A stretch of 64,000 nt of DNA from Planctomycetales bacterium (lineage in GTDB: Bacteria > Planctomycetota > Planctomycetia > Planctomycetales > Planctomycetaceae): positions 89,605 to 153,604 of the forward strand of contig JAPLOA010000034.1 in the NCBI GenBank assembly GCA_026400835.1, in the 5' to 3' direction. The position numbers and the translations under genes are program-made. Positions 26,241 through 35,750 of the stretch are shown here, piece after piece. Positions within the stretch are counted from its first letter, which is position 1. Each line of letters opens with the position of its first letter. The notes under the pieces were generated by a model, which had not been told where the DNA came from, searched no databases, and was given only the letters and a program-made list of their open reading frames with translations.

Positions 26241-28199
26241 GTGTCAATCGCCCATGTCGACAACTCCATCGCAGACGATGACGAACCAATGCGTCCTTCC
26301 TTTCCGGAAGATCACCGACTCGTGGACGACGAAGATGATCCGGCCCCGGTAAAGAAAAAGGGCAAGCGTCGCAGTACGACTCACCTGAAAGCCGTTCCGG
26401 ATACTCTGGAACTGCGAGAGAAAGTCAAAGTCGCAGCCGAAGAGTATGCTCGGTCACTGGATCGCAGTCGTGCGTTTACTCGCAATGAACTGGAACATCA
26501 CGGGCGAACATTGCTCGACCAGATGCAGTTGCCCGAGAAGTATCTGGGCTTTTCGATGGTGATGGTCGGCAACTTTTTCTGGAAGCAGCAGTTCCTTGCG
26601 ATTCCGTTTAATCGACGCATGCTGTTGCTGCCTCACTGTTTGAAACATGCCGAAGGTTGTCCGGCCGAGTACACTCAGTTTGGTCTCGACTGCGAACGTT
26701 GCGGTGCCTGTTCCATTGCAGACTACAAAGTTCGTGCGGAGCAACTGGGCTACAAAGTTCTGGTTGCGGAAGGTTCCCCGGTTGTTCTGAAGATTATTGT
26801 CTCCGGATATATCGACGGAATTCTTGGTGTGGCCTGCCTGAACGTGTTGGAGAAGGCGATTGATAAAATTCTGATCGCCGGGGTTCCATCCTACGCGGTA
26901 CCCCTGCATTCCGGCGACTGCCTGAACACAACTCTGGATGAGGCGTGGGTCTGGGACGTTCTGGATAAGTATGAACCGCTGCCGGAAAAGCCCACGACAA
27001 GTTATGTGCCGCTAATGCGAGCAACGGCAAAGATCTTTGAAGACGATTTCGAGCGACTTTCGCCAAGAGTACGCACGAAGGATGAGTCGCGCCGAAACTC
27101 ACCGATTGCCTTCACTGAAAATATCTCCTACGAATGGCTGTCGAAAGGCGGAAAACGTTTTCGCCCGTTTATTACGGTCGCCGCGTGGCACGCCGCATTG
27201 GGGACCGGTGGATTGACGACCGGAGCTGAGACACCCGCGATTCCGGATGCGGTGGCTCGTGTGGCGATGGCGATTGAAGCCTTCCATAAAGCATCGCTCG
27301 TCCATGACGACATTCAGGACGATGATCAGTATCGCTATGGTCGTGAAACTCTGCATCGCCAGCACGGAGCAGGTCAGGCCATTAACATCGGCGATCATCT
27401 GATCGGGTTGGGATACCGCTTTATTCATTCGGCTCGTGAACTCGGCCCTGAAATTGCGATCGACGTGTTGAACAGCATGTCGACCGCTCATATTCGGCTG
27501 TGCGACGGGCAGGGTGCGGAGATGGCGTTTCAGAAGTCTCCGGACTGGAATCTGACTCCGCTGGATGCACTTCAGATCTATTCATTGAAGACCTCTCCCG
27601 CCTTTGAGGCGGCTTTGTATGCCGGGCTGCGAATGGCCGATCATCCGCTGGCATCAACGGATTTGGTTCCTCAGTTCTGCCGTCACGTGGGCGTCGCGTT
27701 TCAGGTGTTGAATGACCTGAAAGACTGGCAGGGCGATACCGACAATAAGCTGGTTGCCGGTCAGGATGCACTCGCATTGCGACCAACCGTTCTGCTGGCA
27801 CTGGCGTTGAAAGATGCTAACGAACAGCAGCAAGCCGAATTGAAGGAGATCCTGTCCGAGACTCCAGGTCGATCGACGAATCACAAGCGAGTTGATCGGT
27901 TGCGAGATATCTTTAAGGCATGCGACGTCTTCGAAAAGGCAGAGATGCTGGTTGAGCGATCGCGGGAGAAAGCGGAGTCGCTCGTCGCGGACATCGAAAA
28001 CGACCAGGTTCGCGATCTGCTGCATTTCTTTATTGAGACGGTGCTCGCGAAAGATCTGCCGCCAACTCCGCTGGAAGAGAATCCAGGCGTGTTTGTCCAG
28101 TTGGATACTCAAACGAACGGCAGTCGCAGCCTGCTTCCAATTATTGGTGGAACAGTGATGGCCGCTGCGACATGTTCGGCCACGGGTGTCCCCGGTTAG
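26241..28199 (+). CDS. DUF116-polyprenyl synthase fusion
   Basis: A 652-residue two-domain protein. Residues about 85-245 form a DUF116 domain with a cysteine cluster (Cys133, Cys140, and CERCGAC with Cys151/154/157) that could hold iron-sulfur or zinc. Residues about 280-600 are a trans-isoprenyl diphosphate synthase: GGKRFRP, the first Asp-rich motif HDDIQDDD (355-362) and the second motif NDLKDWQGD (491-499), in which the usual first Asp is Asn. It condenses isopentenyl units into a polyprenyl diphosphate. The start is GTG 26241 after GGAGA. The upstream terpene cyclase is on the same strand, so the pair may make and cyclise one chain. Confidence 0.88.
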   Translation: MSIAHVDNSIADDDEPMRPSFPEDHRLVDDEDDPAPVKKKGKRRSTTHLKAVPDTLELREKVKVAAEEYARSLDRSRAFTRNELEHHGRTLLDQMQLPEKYLGFSMVMVGNFFWKQQFLAIPFNRRMLLLPHCLKHAEGCPAEYTQFGLDCERCGACSIADYKVRAEQLGYKVLVAEGSPVVLKIIVSGYIDGILGVACLNVLEKAIDKILIAGVPSYAVPLHSGDCLNTTLDEAWVWDVLDKYEPLPEKPTTSYVPLMRATAKIFEDDFERLSPRVRTKDESRRNSPIAFTENISYEWLSKGGKRFRPFITVAAWHAALGTGGLTTGAETPAIPDAVARVAMAIEAFHKASLVHDDIQDDDQYRYGRETLHRQHGAGQAINIGDHLIGLGYRFIHSARELGPEIAIDVLNSMSTAHIRLCDGQGAEMAFQKSPDWNLTPLDALQIYSLKTSPAFEAALYAGLRMADHPLASTDLVPQFCRHVGVAFQVLNDLKDWQGDTDNKLVAGQDALALRPTVLLALALKDANEQQQAELKEILSETPGRSTNHKRVDRLRDIFKACDVFEKAEMLVERSREKAESLVADIENDQVRDLLHFFIETVLAKDLPPTPLEENPGVFVQLDTQTNGSRSLLPIIGGTVMAAATCSATGVPG

Positions 28200-28291
28200 C
28201 AGCGGGTTGATTTAAGCCTAAGCCGCTGATGCGTTCTGAATTAGCGCCGCTGAAGACTGCCGGGAATCAACGCGATGAAAACACGTGGAAC

Positions 28292-28470
28292 GATCCCAAC
28301 CCGACGCGTGGGTTTTGAAGTTGCGCATTTGTGTCTATCCCAAGCCGCTCCGTAAGCGAGGCATTGCGTTTCGCGGTTTACGCAGGGTTGCCGGAAATCC
28401 CTCGCTGACGCTTCGGGTTGTGATGGCCGCAGAAACTCGCCACTTCAAAACCCACGCGTCGGGATGGGAT
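28292..28470. repeat. 179-bp element with 30-bp inverted ends (MITE-like)
   Basis: The left arm 28293-28322 and right arm 28441-28470 are inverted repeats matching at 28 of 30 positions (arm begins ATCCCAACCCGACGCG). The interior carries a TCCCTCGCTGACGCTTCGGG unit (28397). Part of the arm, TTTTGAAGTTGCG, recurs at 63732-63744. The size and inverted ends fit a non-autonomous element, with no coding capacity. Confidence 0.85.
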
Positions 28471-28496
28471 AGACGGAACTTATTTCGCCACTGTTC

Positions 28497-28961
28497 CTAG
28501 GGAGATGTCGACTTTTCCGCGACCTGGCCAACCAGAGTATTGGAAATCACAGTGTAACCGCGGTCAGGCGAGTCCGCTTCGGAGAAGGTAAGCTCAAACG
28601 CATCGACCTTGTTGTCTCCGACTTCGATCCCCATCTTGAAGGTTCCTTCCGGCTTCAGTTCAAAGGATTCAAGAGGCCTGATTCCGACCTGTTCCGTTCC
28701 TGGAAAGATTACATTGCAAAGATAGGTCTTTACGGGGGATCCGGACTTAAACAGATAACTGACCTCGAAACGAATCACATTGTTTTCGTCCCGAGTTGCC
28801 GAGGCACTGTTCAGTTCCACGACACCGGGGGCAATTGGCCCGGCGTCAGTTGTTTTGGTAATCGTCGGCCCTGCACTTCTCGCAGAATCAGACTCCGGTT
28901 GGGAGCATCCAGCAATGGCAAGCACATTCACGAACAGAAGACCAAGCGACGGCCGCATCAT
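28497..28961 (-). CDS. Small putative lipoprotein
   Basis: A 154-residue exported protein with a lipoprotein signal (lipobox LAIAGC, Cys19). The mature part looks like a single beta-rich domain (FEVSYLFKSGSPVKTYLC, MGIEVGDNKVDAFELTF). Not assigned to a family. Its ATG overlaps the stop of the upstream gene by four bases, and the order DUF1559 protein, TTR-like lipoprotein, small lipoprotein is a familiar planctomycete arrangement. Confidence 0.8.
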   Translation of the reverse strand: MMRPSLGLLFVNVLAIAGCSQPESDSARSAGPTITKTTDAGPIAPGVVELNSASATRDENNVIRFEVSYLFKSGSPVKTYLCNVIFPGTEQVGIRPLESFELKPEGTFKMGIEVGDNKVDAFELTFSEADSPDRGYTVISNTLVGQVAEKSTSP

Positions 28962-29425
28962 TTCGAGATCCTTTTTGGGTCCAGCAACGCGACCGGAATT
29001 TCAACCACGACTTCTCCGCCCTCCGGAGCGATCGTAATTTTCAGGGGCGAAAGTATCGTCGAATAGGGCTGCGGAATCGACTCACTTGCGTCGGGATAAT
29101 CGGCTTCGGGCGCATCGACGGGCACCGGTGATCCGTCGGAGTTGATGAGTCGACTAATTCGAACGGTGTACTGCCCCGGTGGTATGCCGTCATCACTCTT
29201 CCGTGAGCTGATCACTTCAAACTTGCCTTCTTCATCTGACGAGCCCAATGCTCCTTCGCCGGGCGTTCCAGGTTCCGGCAGGAACTGAACCAGGGCGTTC
29301 GACAAAGGCACTCCCTCAACCTTAAGAAGTCCCGTTATCGGAGCGCGCTCAATGCCGTCGCCCCCACACCCCACGATCACTATGGAACTCAACGACACAA
29401 ATAAAGAGATCGCTCGGAGCATCAA
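28958..29425 (-). CDS. Transthyretin-like / carboxypeptidase-regulatory-like lipoprotein
   Basis: A 155-residue lipoprotein (lipobox IVIVGC, Cys20) with a single small Ig/transthyretin-like domain: GLLKVEGVPLSNALVQF, DEEGKFEV, and PPGQYTVRIS. This is the planctomycete type that commonly follows a DUF1559 gene. It overlaps the downstream lipoprotein gene by four bases. A surface or periplasmic binding role is inferred; no enzyme motif is present. Confidence 0.85.
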   Translation of the reverse strand: MMLRAISLFVSLSSIVIVGCGGDGIERAPITGLLKVEGVPLSNALVQFLPEPGTPGEGALGSSDEEGKFEVISSRKSDDGIPPGQYTVRISRLINSDGSPVPVDAPEADYPDASESIPQPYSTILSPLKITIAPEGGEVVVEIPVALLDPKRISK

Positions 29426-29600
29426 TCTGACCTTTGAAAAAGGGCTTTCACAACGCTTCTCAATGACAGGTCGTCAATTCAGAACAGAGGACGGGCGTGC
29501 GAGTCCTTGACTGCCCACGCCCAAAAACTTCCCAAACAAGCAGTTCCGACAATCCTGAGGTTGTCATGTTTAGTCGGTCAAGACCGTTGAAAATGGTGTG

Positions 29601-30608
29601 TCAGAATTCGCCGAGTACCTGACCATCGGCAGCGCGGCAAAGGAACGTCAGCGTGTTTACGTTGATGTTCTCGGAGATATATCGGACACTACCGTCGCCA
29701 AGCAGGAACTGAGCACCGCCCGTATGCAGGCTGGCACAGGTGTACCAACTGGCCCTCTGGCCTGGTCTGTTGGCGACATTGTTATAGTTCCATACGTTGA
29801 TACCGGTCGCTGGATAAGTGAGGTTCCATCGTCCAACCGGGTCAATTCCCACATCAACCCAGCCAGAGTGGAGCCAGCCACCTGTTCGGCCGTTGTATGT
29901 CTCCAGCGTTTTCTCGGCCATTGCGATCGTGTTGCTCAAGCCGTCGGTGCAGTCTGCGATCCGGATATAGCTGTTTTCTCCGAATAGAAATCGAGCATCG
30001 ACCGAGAGGGAACGATGATGATTGCAGTCTCTTAGGGAGAGATTAGGCATGACAAAGTCATAGGACACTTTGGCATAGGCCATCCCCGGAGTCCCTGCGT
30101 CAGGACTATAGAACGAGCCGCCACCCTCAAGAATAACGCGTCCGGAATCGCTGGGGCATACGAAGGCGGGAATCACCTGCGATGCAAGAGCCGCATGTCC
30201 AGTTGCGACAGCATCAAGTCCTGCAGGAACGGGGTTCGAACCGGGCCGAACCAGATTACCCTGAGCACCTGAGAAGTTGATTCTGCTGTACAGGGCCGCC
30301 TGCTCCATGAAAGGCAGGAGTAGTGCCAGACCTTGCGCGTTCTTTGTTTGGGGATCCGGCCGACTTGGGGCCGTCGCTCCGGCAGTGCAGATTCCCTGAC
30401 TCATGCGGCCAGCAGGAAAGCGGTTATACGTGCTCTCGTAGTTGTAAATGGCCAACCCAAGCTGCTTCATGTTGTTCTTACATTGAGTTCGGCGAGCCGC
30501 TTCGCGAGCCTGCTGCACGGCTGGTAACAACAGCGCGATCAGAATCGCGATGATGGCAATCACAACCAGCAACTCGATCAATGTAAAACCCCGTCTTCGT
30601 ACACTCAT
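29601..30608 (-). CDS. DUF1559 protein with prepilin-type N-terminus
   Basis: A 335-residue DUF1559 (SBP_bac_10-like) protein. The N-terminus RRRGFTLIELLVVIAII is a type IV prepilin leader: cleavage expected after Gly7, Glu at mature position 5. The hydrophobic helix is followed by QQAREAARRTQCKNNMKQLG, the family hallmark, and the C-terminus has the DGSVRYISENIN block. Planctomycetes encode dozens of such pseudopilin-like proteins; function unknown. It heads the three-gene minus-strand operon with the two lipoproteins. Confidence 0.95.
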   Translation of the reverse strand: MSVRRRGFTLIELLVVIAIIAILIALLLPAVQQAREAARRTQCKNNMKQLGLAIYNYESTYNRFPAGRMSQGICTAGATAPSRPDPQTKNAQGLALLLPFMEQAALYSRINFSGAQGNLVRPGSNPVPAGLDAVATGHAALASQVIPAFVCPSDSGRVILEGGGSFYSPDAGTPGMAYAKVSYDFVMPNLSLRDCNHHRSLSVDARFLFGENSYIRIADCTDGLSNTIAMAEKTLETYNGRTGGWLHSGWVDVGIDPVGRWNLTYPATGINVWNYNNVANRPGQRASWYTCASLHTGGAQFLLGDGSVRYISENINVNTLTFLCRAADGQVLGEF

Positions 30609-31569
30609 CCTGATTCCTCCCGGGCAAAAGCCTCAAACAAAGTTCCAAGAGTGAAACGCAAAAAAGTAAGCCTGCCATGGTCTTCCTTCCCGTATGAGAG
30701 CAAGTGGCGTTCCGTTCTCGAGAGTTGTCGCTTTTATGCGGAGATTCGCGAGTTGTTATTCGAGGCAGGCGGATCGAAACAGGATCGATCACGTGTTCCT
30801 GCCGCCCGACATTGCGGTCTCAGGATGACAATTGGCGTTGGTTTAGCCTGGGATCGCACTGCCCGAAAGGTATGCACGTTGCAGTTTTTTTGAGTCTGTG
30901 TGGTCTCATGCAGTGCTGGCAGCTACTCGGCAGGACATTGAACACTTTTCTTGACGGACGTCAGAGACTGAGGTTCGCCGGAAGCTTGCCGGATCCGTTG
31001 CGGGGAGTAAAGCGGGGCAATCTTTGGATGGCCATGACTGAGGTCGCAAACAGAGCGAAGTCTCCGGCGAGCAATCGACCAATCTCTGTGCTTCCCGAAA
31101 GCCTGCGCGAGAACGCCGTAGAAGCGAATCCTGCATGGTTTGTTGTTTTGCCCCGCGATTCCGCAGCCCCCGCACCGTTCTGAAGCGGTTCTCTGCCGGA
31201 AACAGGAACTTTGTTCAGGGGCATTGCCAAAGAACAGTCGAGAATCTGAGAGAAGACCAGAATTTACCTGTCTATTTGGACGATTGCTGGTATACTGCTG
31301 ACACAACTGATTTTCGAGTCCACTTTAATGACGTGATGTCTTCACGCCGGTGTTGACTTGATCAGGGAAGCATTCAGTTTCGATTCCATAGGCTGCTGAG
31401 CCTCTCAAGACTCCGGTTTTGAACTCGCTTTTCAATGGACGACTGCCAGTTCCAATAGTTCTTGAGTACGCCCTTTTGGTTCCATCGAGAGTCCACTTTC
31501 TCGACACCATGCAAGTCGCGTCTCTCGCATTCGGTCCTGGGAATGTTTCATTTTACCCCAGGATAAAGA
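30609..31569. other. Long intergenic region upstream of the first helicase
   Basis: About 960 bases. Open frames occur on both strands (for example plus 30704-31183 and minus 30961-31230), but they overlap each other and match nothing I recognise. They may be remnants or a dispersed repeat. A TATACT box lies at 31291-31296 with no good partner at -35. If it is used, the helicase has a 5' leader of about 270 bases, as is common for cold-shock-type helicase genes. Confidence 0.45.
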
Positions 31570-33354
31570 ATGAATTTCAGAGACTTCGGGCTCGCCGAGC
31601 CCCTGTTGCGCGCGGTATTGCAGGAAGGTTACACAGTTGCCACTCCAATTCAGGCCCAGGCCATCCCCACAGTGCTTGAAGGGCACGATGTGATCGGGAT
31701 CGCTCAGACCGGAACAGGGAAAACAGCAGCTTTCGCATTGCCGATCCTTAATCGTTTATTGGATTCCGCTCCGGCCGCGAAAGGTGCTCCGCGCCAAATT
31801 CGCGTGCTGGTTCTCGCGAGTACTCGCGAACTGGCTGTTCAGATTCACGAAAGCTTTACGAACTACGGAGCCTTTGCCTCCGTTCGAGTTGCCACGATCT
31901 ATGGCGGAGTTGGACAACAGCCTCAGGTGAGTGCTCTGCGCAAAGGCGTCGATGTGGTTGTGGCCACACCCGGACGTTTGCTGGACCTGATTAAACAGGG
32001 CTATGTTCATCTGGAAGGCCTGAACACGCTCGTCCTTGACGAAGCGGACCGCATGCTGGACATGGGCTTCTTTCCGGCCATTCGTCGGATCCTCGAGCAT
32101 GTGCCTCGCAAGCGTCAGACACTGATGTTTTCTGCGACGATGAAGCCTGAGATTCGAGATCTCGCGAACTCCATCCTGCACAACCCAGTCAGCATTTCGA
32201 TCGTTCCAAAACAGAAGACGACGGAGCTGGTTGAGCAGAGTGTTTGCTTTGTGCCGCAGAAACAGAAGACTCGCCTGTTGATCGAGCTGCTGGTCCAGCA
32301 CAATCCATCACGAGCGATCGTCTTCAGCCGAACCAAGCACGGGGCTGACCGAATCGTACGCAACCTGGTCGCGGCCGGATTTAAGTCGGAAGCGATTCAC
32401 GCGAACAAGAGCCAGAACAAGCGACAGCGAATTCTGGAAGAGTTTAAGGGGCAGCGTCCTCCGATTCTTGTGGCGACAGACATCGCTGCTCGCGGGATCG
32501 ATGTGGATCTTGTGTCTCACGTTTATCTTCACGACATGCCAACCGAAGAAGAAACCTACGTGCATCGTATCGGCCGATCTGGTCGAGCTGGTGCGACGGG
32601 CGTTGCGGTTTCGCTTTGTGATTCCGAAGAGCGTCGCATGCTGAAGAGCATCGAGAAGCTGATCGGTATGAAGATCGATGTTCTGGAAGTTCCGGGCTTC
32701 GATATGAATCAGCATGTTGAAGACGCTCCGCGGGAATCCGGTGACTCACGTCGCGGACAGGGTCGCGGCGACAGGCCGCAACGTGGTGGTCAGCGTCCGG
32801 CACAGCATTCAGGTCGTCTGCATCCACTGCAGGCAGCTCGTGGCGAACGCCCGTCACAAGGCGATCGCGATGATCGACCTCGCAATCCTGCTCCGGCCAG
32901 AGACGATCGTCCTCGCAGTCCGCGAGCGGGTGATCGGACCGAGCCACCTCGAAAAGATCTGGGGCGTGAAGCCGAGCGTCAGCGACGTCCGGATCCTCGC
33001 CGTCAGGATACTCCAGTGGCCAATTCTGGTCTGCGTCGTCAGACGTCAAGTCCACAGGAATCACGGTCTCAGGAGACAGGTCGACCTCAACAGTCAGACC
33101 GCTCTTCGCAGGGCAGTCGACCACAGGGTTCAGGAAGGCCTCAGCAATCTGGTCGTCCACCTCAGGGACGTCCGGGGCAAGCTGGACCACTTGCCGGTCG
33201 AGCTCCGGCAGCTCGCCGTCCGAGTGGCAATGATTCGCGAAACGATGGCCTCAGTTTTGGTGATGGGGTTGATGTGGAAGAACGACAGTCGTCAGCACGC
33301 GGTGAGCGTCGGCCGGAACGCCGTCAGCGACCTGCGGCTCGCACGAATCAGTAG
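31570..33354 (+). CDS. DEAD-box RNA helicase, RhlE-like
   Basis: A 594-residue ATP-dependent RNA helicase. The core (1-375) has the Q motif TPIQAQAIP (25-33), Walker A AQTGTGKT (45-52), motif Ia as STREL (84-88) in place of PTREL, TPGRL, DEAD (157-160), SAT and HRIGRSGRAG. The last 210 residues are an unstructured tail rich in Arg, Gly, Gln, Pro and Ser with SRPQ-type repeats, which would bind RNA and could drive condensates. A second DEAD-box gene follows 81 bases downstream on the same strand. Expected roles are ribosome assembly and RNA remodelling. Confidence 0.92.
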   Translation: MNFRDFGLAEPLLRAVLQEGYTVATPIQAQAIPTVLEGHDVIGIAQTGTGKTAAFALPILNRLLDSAPAAKGAPRQIRVLVLASTRELAVQIHESFTNYGAFASVRVATIYGGVGQQPQVSALRKGVDVVVATPGRLLDLIKQGYVHLEGLNTLVLDEADRMLDMGFFPAIRRILEHVPRKRQTLMFSATMKPEIRDLANSILHNPVSISIVPKQKTTELVEQSVCFVPQKQKTRLLIELLVQHNPSRAIVFSRTKHGADRIVRNLVAAGFKSEAIHANKSQNKRQRILEEFKGQRPPILVATDIAARGIDVDLVSHVYLHDMPTEEETYVHRIGRSGRAGATGVAVSLCDSEERRMLKSIEKLIGMKIDVLEVPGFDMNQHVEDAPRESGDSRRGQGRGDRPQRGGQRPAQHSGRLHPLQAARGERPSQGDRDDRPRNPAPARDDRPRSPRAGDRTEPPRKDLGREAERQRRPDPRRQDTPVANSGLRRQTSSPQESRSQETGRPQQSDRSSQGSRPQGSGRPQQSGRPPQGRPGQAGPLAGRAPAARRPSGNDSRNDGLSFGDGVDVEERQSSARGERRPERRQRPAARTNQ

Positions 33355-33377
33355 TTTTCTTCCCAGCATCTGCAATG

Positions 33378-33402
33378 CCCCGGTGAAAGCCGTTCGCCGG
33401 GG
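33378..33402 (+). terminator. Hairpin between the two helicase genes
   Basis: CCCCGG (33378-33383) pairs with CCGGGG (33397-33402), followed by ATTTCTCTC. It is terminator-like but has only a weak T-run; it may attenuate read-through. Confidence 0.45.
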
Positions 33403-33435
33403 ATTTCTCTCATCCAAAATTGGAAATTTGTTCTT

Positions 33436-35514
33436 ATGTCCGTCAGTGAAATCTCAGAAAACATGAACTCTGAAGAACTTGAAATCGAAACTTTGGTTGA
33501 ATGTGAAGACATGGCTGAAGCAGAAGAAACGATCATTGAAGAAGTAGAAGTGATGGTCCAGCCGGAGCCCGAGAATGGGTTTCGCAAGCTGGGTCTGTGC
33601 GCACCATTGATGGCCGCGATCGAAGCGTCCGGTTACACCAATCCCACGCCGATTCAGGAGCAGACGATTAAGCTGCTGCTGGAAGGTCGTGATATGGTCG
33701 GACAGGCTCAGACTGGTTCCGGGAAAACCGGAGCCTTCGCGTTGCCGATGCTGCAGCGGATTGAACTTGAACTGAAGCAGCCTCAGGTGCTTGTGCTCGT
33801 ACCGACGCGAGAACTTGCGATTCAGGTCGCGGCTGCGTTCGAAAAGTACGCGGCAAAGATGAGTCAGTTGCGAGTCGTCGCGATCTACGGTGGTGCCGCC
33901 TATCAGCCTCAACTTTCACAACTGAAGCGTGGCGTGCATGTTGTCGTGGGAACTCCGGGGCGAGTCATGGATCACATGAATCGCGGCTCGCTGAACCTCG
34001 GTCACCTGAAGTGTCTGGTTCTGGACGAAGCCGATGAAATGCTCCGCATGGGTTTTGCGGAAAGCGTGGAATGGGTGCTGACTCAGCTTCCGGAAAAACG
34101 CCAGATCGCGCTGTTCTCCGCGACAATGCCGGAACCAATTCGACGGATTGCTCAGCAGCATCTGAAGAATCCTGCTGAGGTCACGATTCGTCAGAAGACC
34201 GCAACCGCCGACACGATTCGTCAGCGTTTTGTTGTCGTCGGTCAGTATCAGAAGGAAGCCGCTCTGGGCCGAGTTCTCGAAGCAGAACCGATCGATGGCG
34301 TGATCATTTTTGTCAAACTGAAGTCAACAACGGAACCACTGTGTGAGTTCCTGAGTTCTCGCGGTTACCGAGCAGCCGCCCTGAACGGCGACATCGCTCA
34401 GGCCCAGCGCGAACGAATTATTGAACACTTCAAGGCTGGCAAGCTGGATATCGTGGTCGCCACGGACGTGGCGGCTCGAGGCCTGGACGTACAACGTATC
34501 AGCCACGTGATCAACTACGATCTGCCGGGTGACAGCGAAGCTTATGTGCATCGCATCGGTCGAACAGGCCGAGCTGGTCGCAGCGGTGAAGCGATTCTGT
34601 TCATTCACCCAAAGGCTCAGCGGATGCTGAAAAGCCTTGAGTATGCGACTCGACAGAAGATCGAACCAATGGATCTGCCGACCAATCGTCAGATCAACAA
34701 GAATCGTGTCTCACGATTCCATGGCCAGATTGTCGAGAACATGTCTCATCCTCTCGCGGATGCGATGGGTTCTATCGTCGATCAGTTTCGCCGTGAGAAT
34801 CCCGAGATGCCGGTCGAGAAGATCATCGGCGCTCTGGCCATCATGGCCAACAGTGGTAACCCGCTGTTGCTGAAGGAAGAACTGAAGCAGGAAACTTTCT
34901 TTGAACCTCGTCGCCGTGACGAACGCGGATCACGTGATTCTCGCGGACCGCGAGATGATGGGTTCCGTGGTCAACGCCGAGATAGTTTTTCGAGCAACGG
35001 TCCACGCTATGAACGTGCTCCGGGTGATCGTGGATTCCGAAACGATCAGGGGCCAGGCGATAACTTCTCTCGCCCGGAACGCAGCTTTCGTGACGACCGA
35101 GGACCTCGGGAAGATCGTGGGCCGCGTGAAGATCGTGGACCTCGGGCTCCTCGCCAGGGCGACGAGAATATGGAAACCTTCCGCATCGAAGTCGGCCATA
35201 TGCATCAGGTGAAGCCTGGCAATATCGTCGGCGCCATTGCGAATGAAGCCGGGATCGATAGTGCTCAGATTGGACGCATTGAAATCTTTGAAGACTTCAG
35301 CACCGTGGATTTGCCTCAGGGCATGCCGCAGGAAGTCTTCTTTGCTCTGCAGAAGGTCTGGGTTTCTGGTCGTCAGTTGAAGATCGCAAAAGCAGACGCA
35401 GCACGCTCTGGTGGATCGTCTTCAGGCGGACCATCATCTGGCCGACGCCCTGATCGACCATTCCGCCCGAACCGTCCGGCTCGCAAGCCAGGCGGTCGAG
35501 GAATGCGATCCTAA
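33436..35514 (+). CDS. deaD: DEAD-box RNA helicase, DeaD/CsdA-like with DbpA domain
   Basis: A 692-residue helicase. An acidic N-terminal extension (1-47, rich in Glu) precedes the Q motif TPIQEQTI, Walker A AQTGSGKT (91-98), PTREL, TPGRV, DEAD (197-200), SAT, ARG-LD and HRIGRTGRAG. After an Arg/Asp-rich tail with RGPREDRGPRED repeats comes a DbpA RNA-binding fold (about 575-650: VKPGNIVGAIANEAGI). This order is that of DeaD/CsdA, the cold-shock helicase for ribosome biogenesis and mRNA turnover. The acidic head beside a basic tail is unusual. It is the second gene of the helicase pair. Confidence 0.92.
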   Translation: MSVSEISENMNSEELEIETLVECEDMAEAEETIIEEVEVMVQPEPENGFRKLGLCAPLMAAIEASGYTNPTPIQEQTIKLLLEGRDMVGQAQTGSGKTGAFALPMLQRIELELKQPQVLVLVPTRELAIQVAAAFEKYAAKMSQLRVVAIYGGAAYQPQLSQLKRGVHVVVGTPGRVMDHMNRGSLNLGHLKCLVLDEADEMLRMGFAESVEWVLTQLPEKRQIALFSATMPEPIRRIAQQHLKNPAEVTIRQKTATADTIRQRFVVVGQYQKEAALGRVLEAEPIDGVIIFVKLKSTTEPLCEFLSSRGYRAAALNGDIAQAQRERIIEHFKAGKLDIVVATDVAARGLDVQRISHVINYDLPGDSEAYVHRIGRTGRAGRSGEAILFIHPKAQRMLKSLEYATRQKIEPMDLPTNRQINKNRVSRFHGQIVENMSHPLADAMGSIVDQFRRENPEMPVEKIIGALAIMANSGNPLLLKEELKQETFFEPRRRDERGSRDSRGPRDDGFRGQRRDSFSSNGPRYERAPGDRGFRNDQGPGDNFSRPERSFRDDRGPREDRGPREDRGPRAPRQGDENMETFRIEVGHMHQVKPGNIVGAIANEAGIDSAQIGRIEIFEDFSTVDLPQGMPQEVFFALQKVWVSGRQLKIAKADAARSGGSSSGGPSSGRRPDRPFRPNRPARKPGGRGMRS

Positions 35515-35567
35515 GGAGGCATGATCTCTCTGACGCATCGCATTTATAGGACTTAACAATGATCGCG

Positions 35568-35595
35568 AACGCCTCCGAGTTAACCTCGGAGGCGT
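35568..35595 (+). terminator. Terminator-like hairpin after deaD
   Basis: A perfect 12-bp stem, AACGCCTCCGAG (35568-35579) with CTCGGAGGCGTT (35584-35595), and a TTAA loop. It is followed only by a weak T-rich stretch. Confidence 0.7.
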
Positions 35596-35619
35596 TTGCA
35601 TTTGTGCCCCTTTGGACTG

Positions 35620-35750
35620 CTGCAGCCTGCTGCAGCTTTCCCGTCCACAGCCTGCTGTGGACCGCGATTTCAAACAGCTCTCTCCAGCTTGTGGTTTTGC
35701 AGCAGGCTGCCTGCACCAAAGCGGCAGCAGGCTGCCGCAGTTGTGGGCCT
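35620..35750. repeat. Cluster of CAGCCTGCTG palindromes
   Basis: Four related palindromes in 130 bases: TGCAGCCTGCTGCAGC (about 35624), GTCCACAGCCTGCTGTGGAC (about 35643), TTGCAGCAGGCTGC (about 35697) and GGCAGCAGGCTGCCGCAG (about 35723). Each is built on CAGCCTGCTG or its complement. Confidence 0.75.

Noticed and set aside
30704..31306. Overlapping open frames on both strands
   Set aside because: No recognisable domain, no ribosome sites, and the frames overlap on opposite strands; kept as an unknown intergenic stretch.
32444..33466. Alternative frames over the helicase tail
   Set aside because: They are shadows of the Arg/Gly/Gln-rich tail; the main frame carries all helicase motifs.
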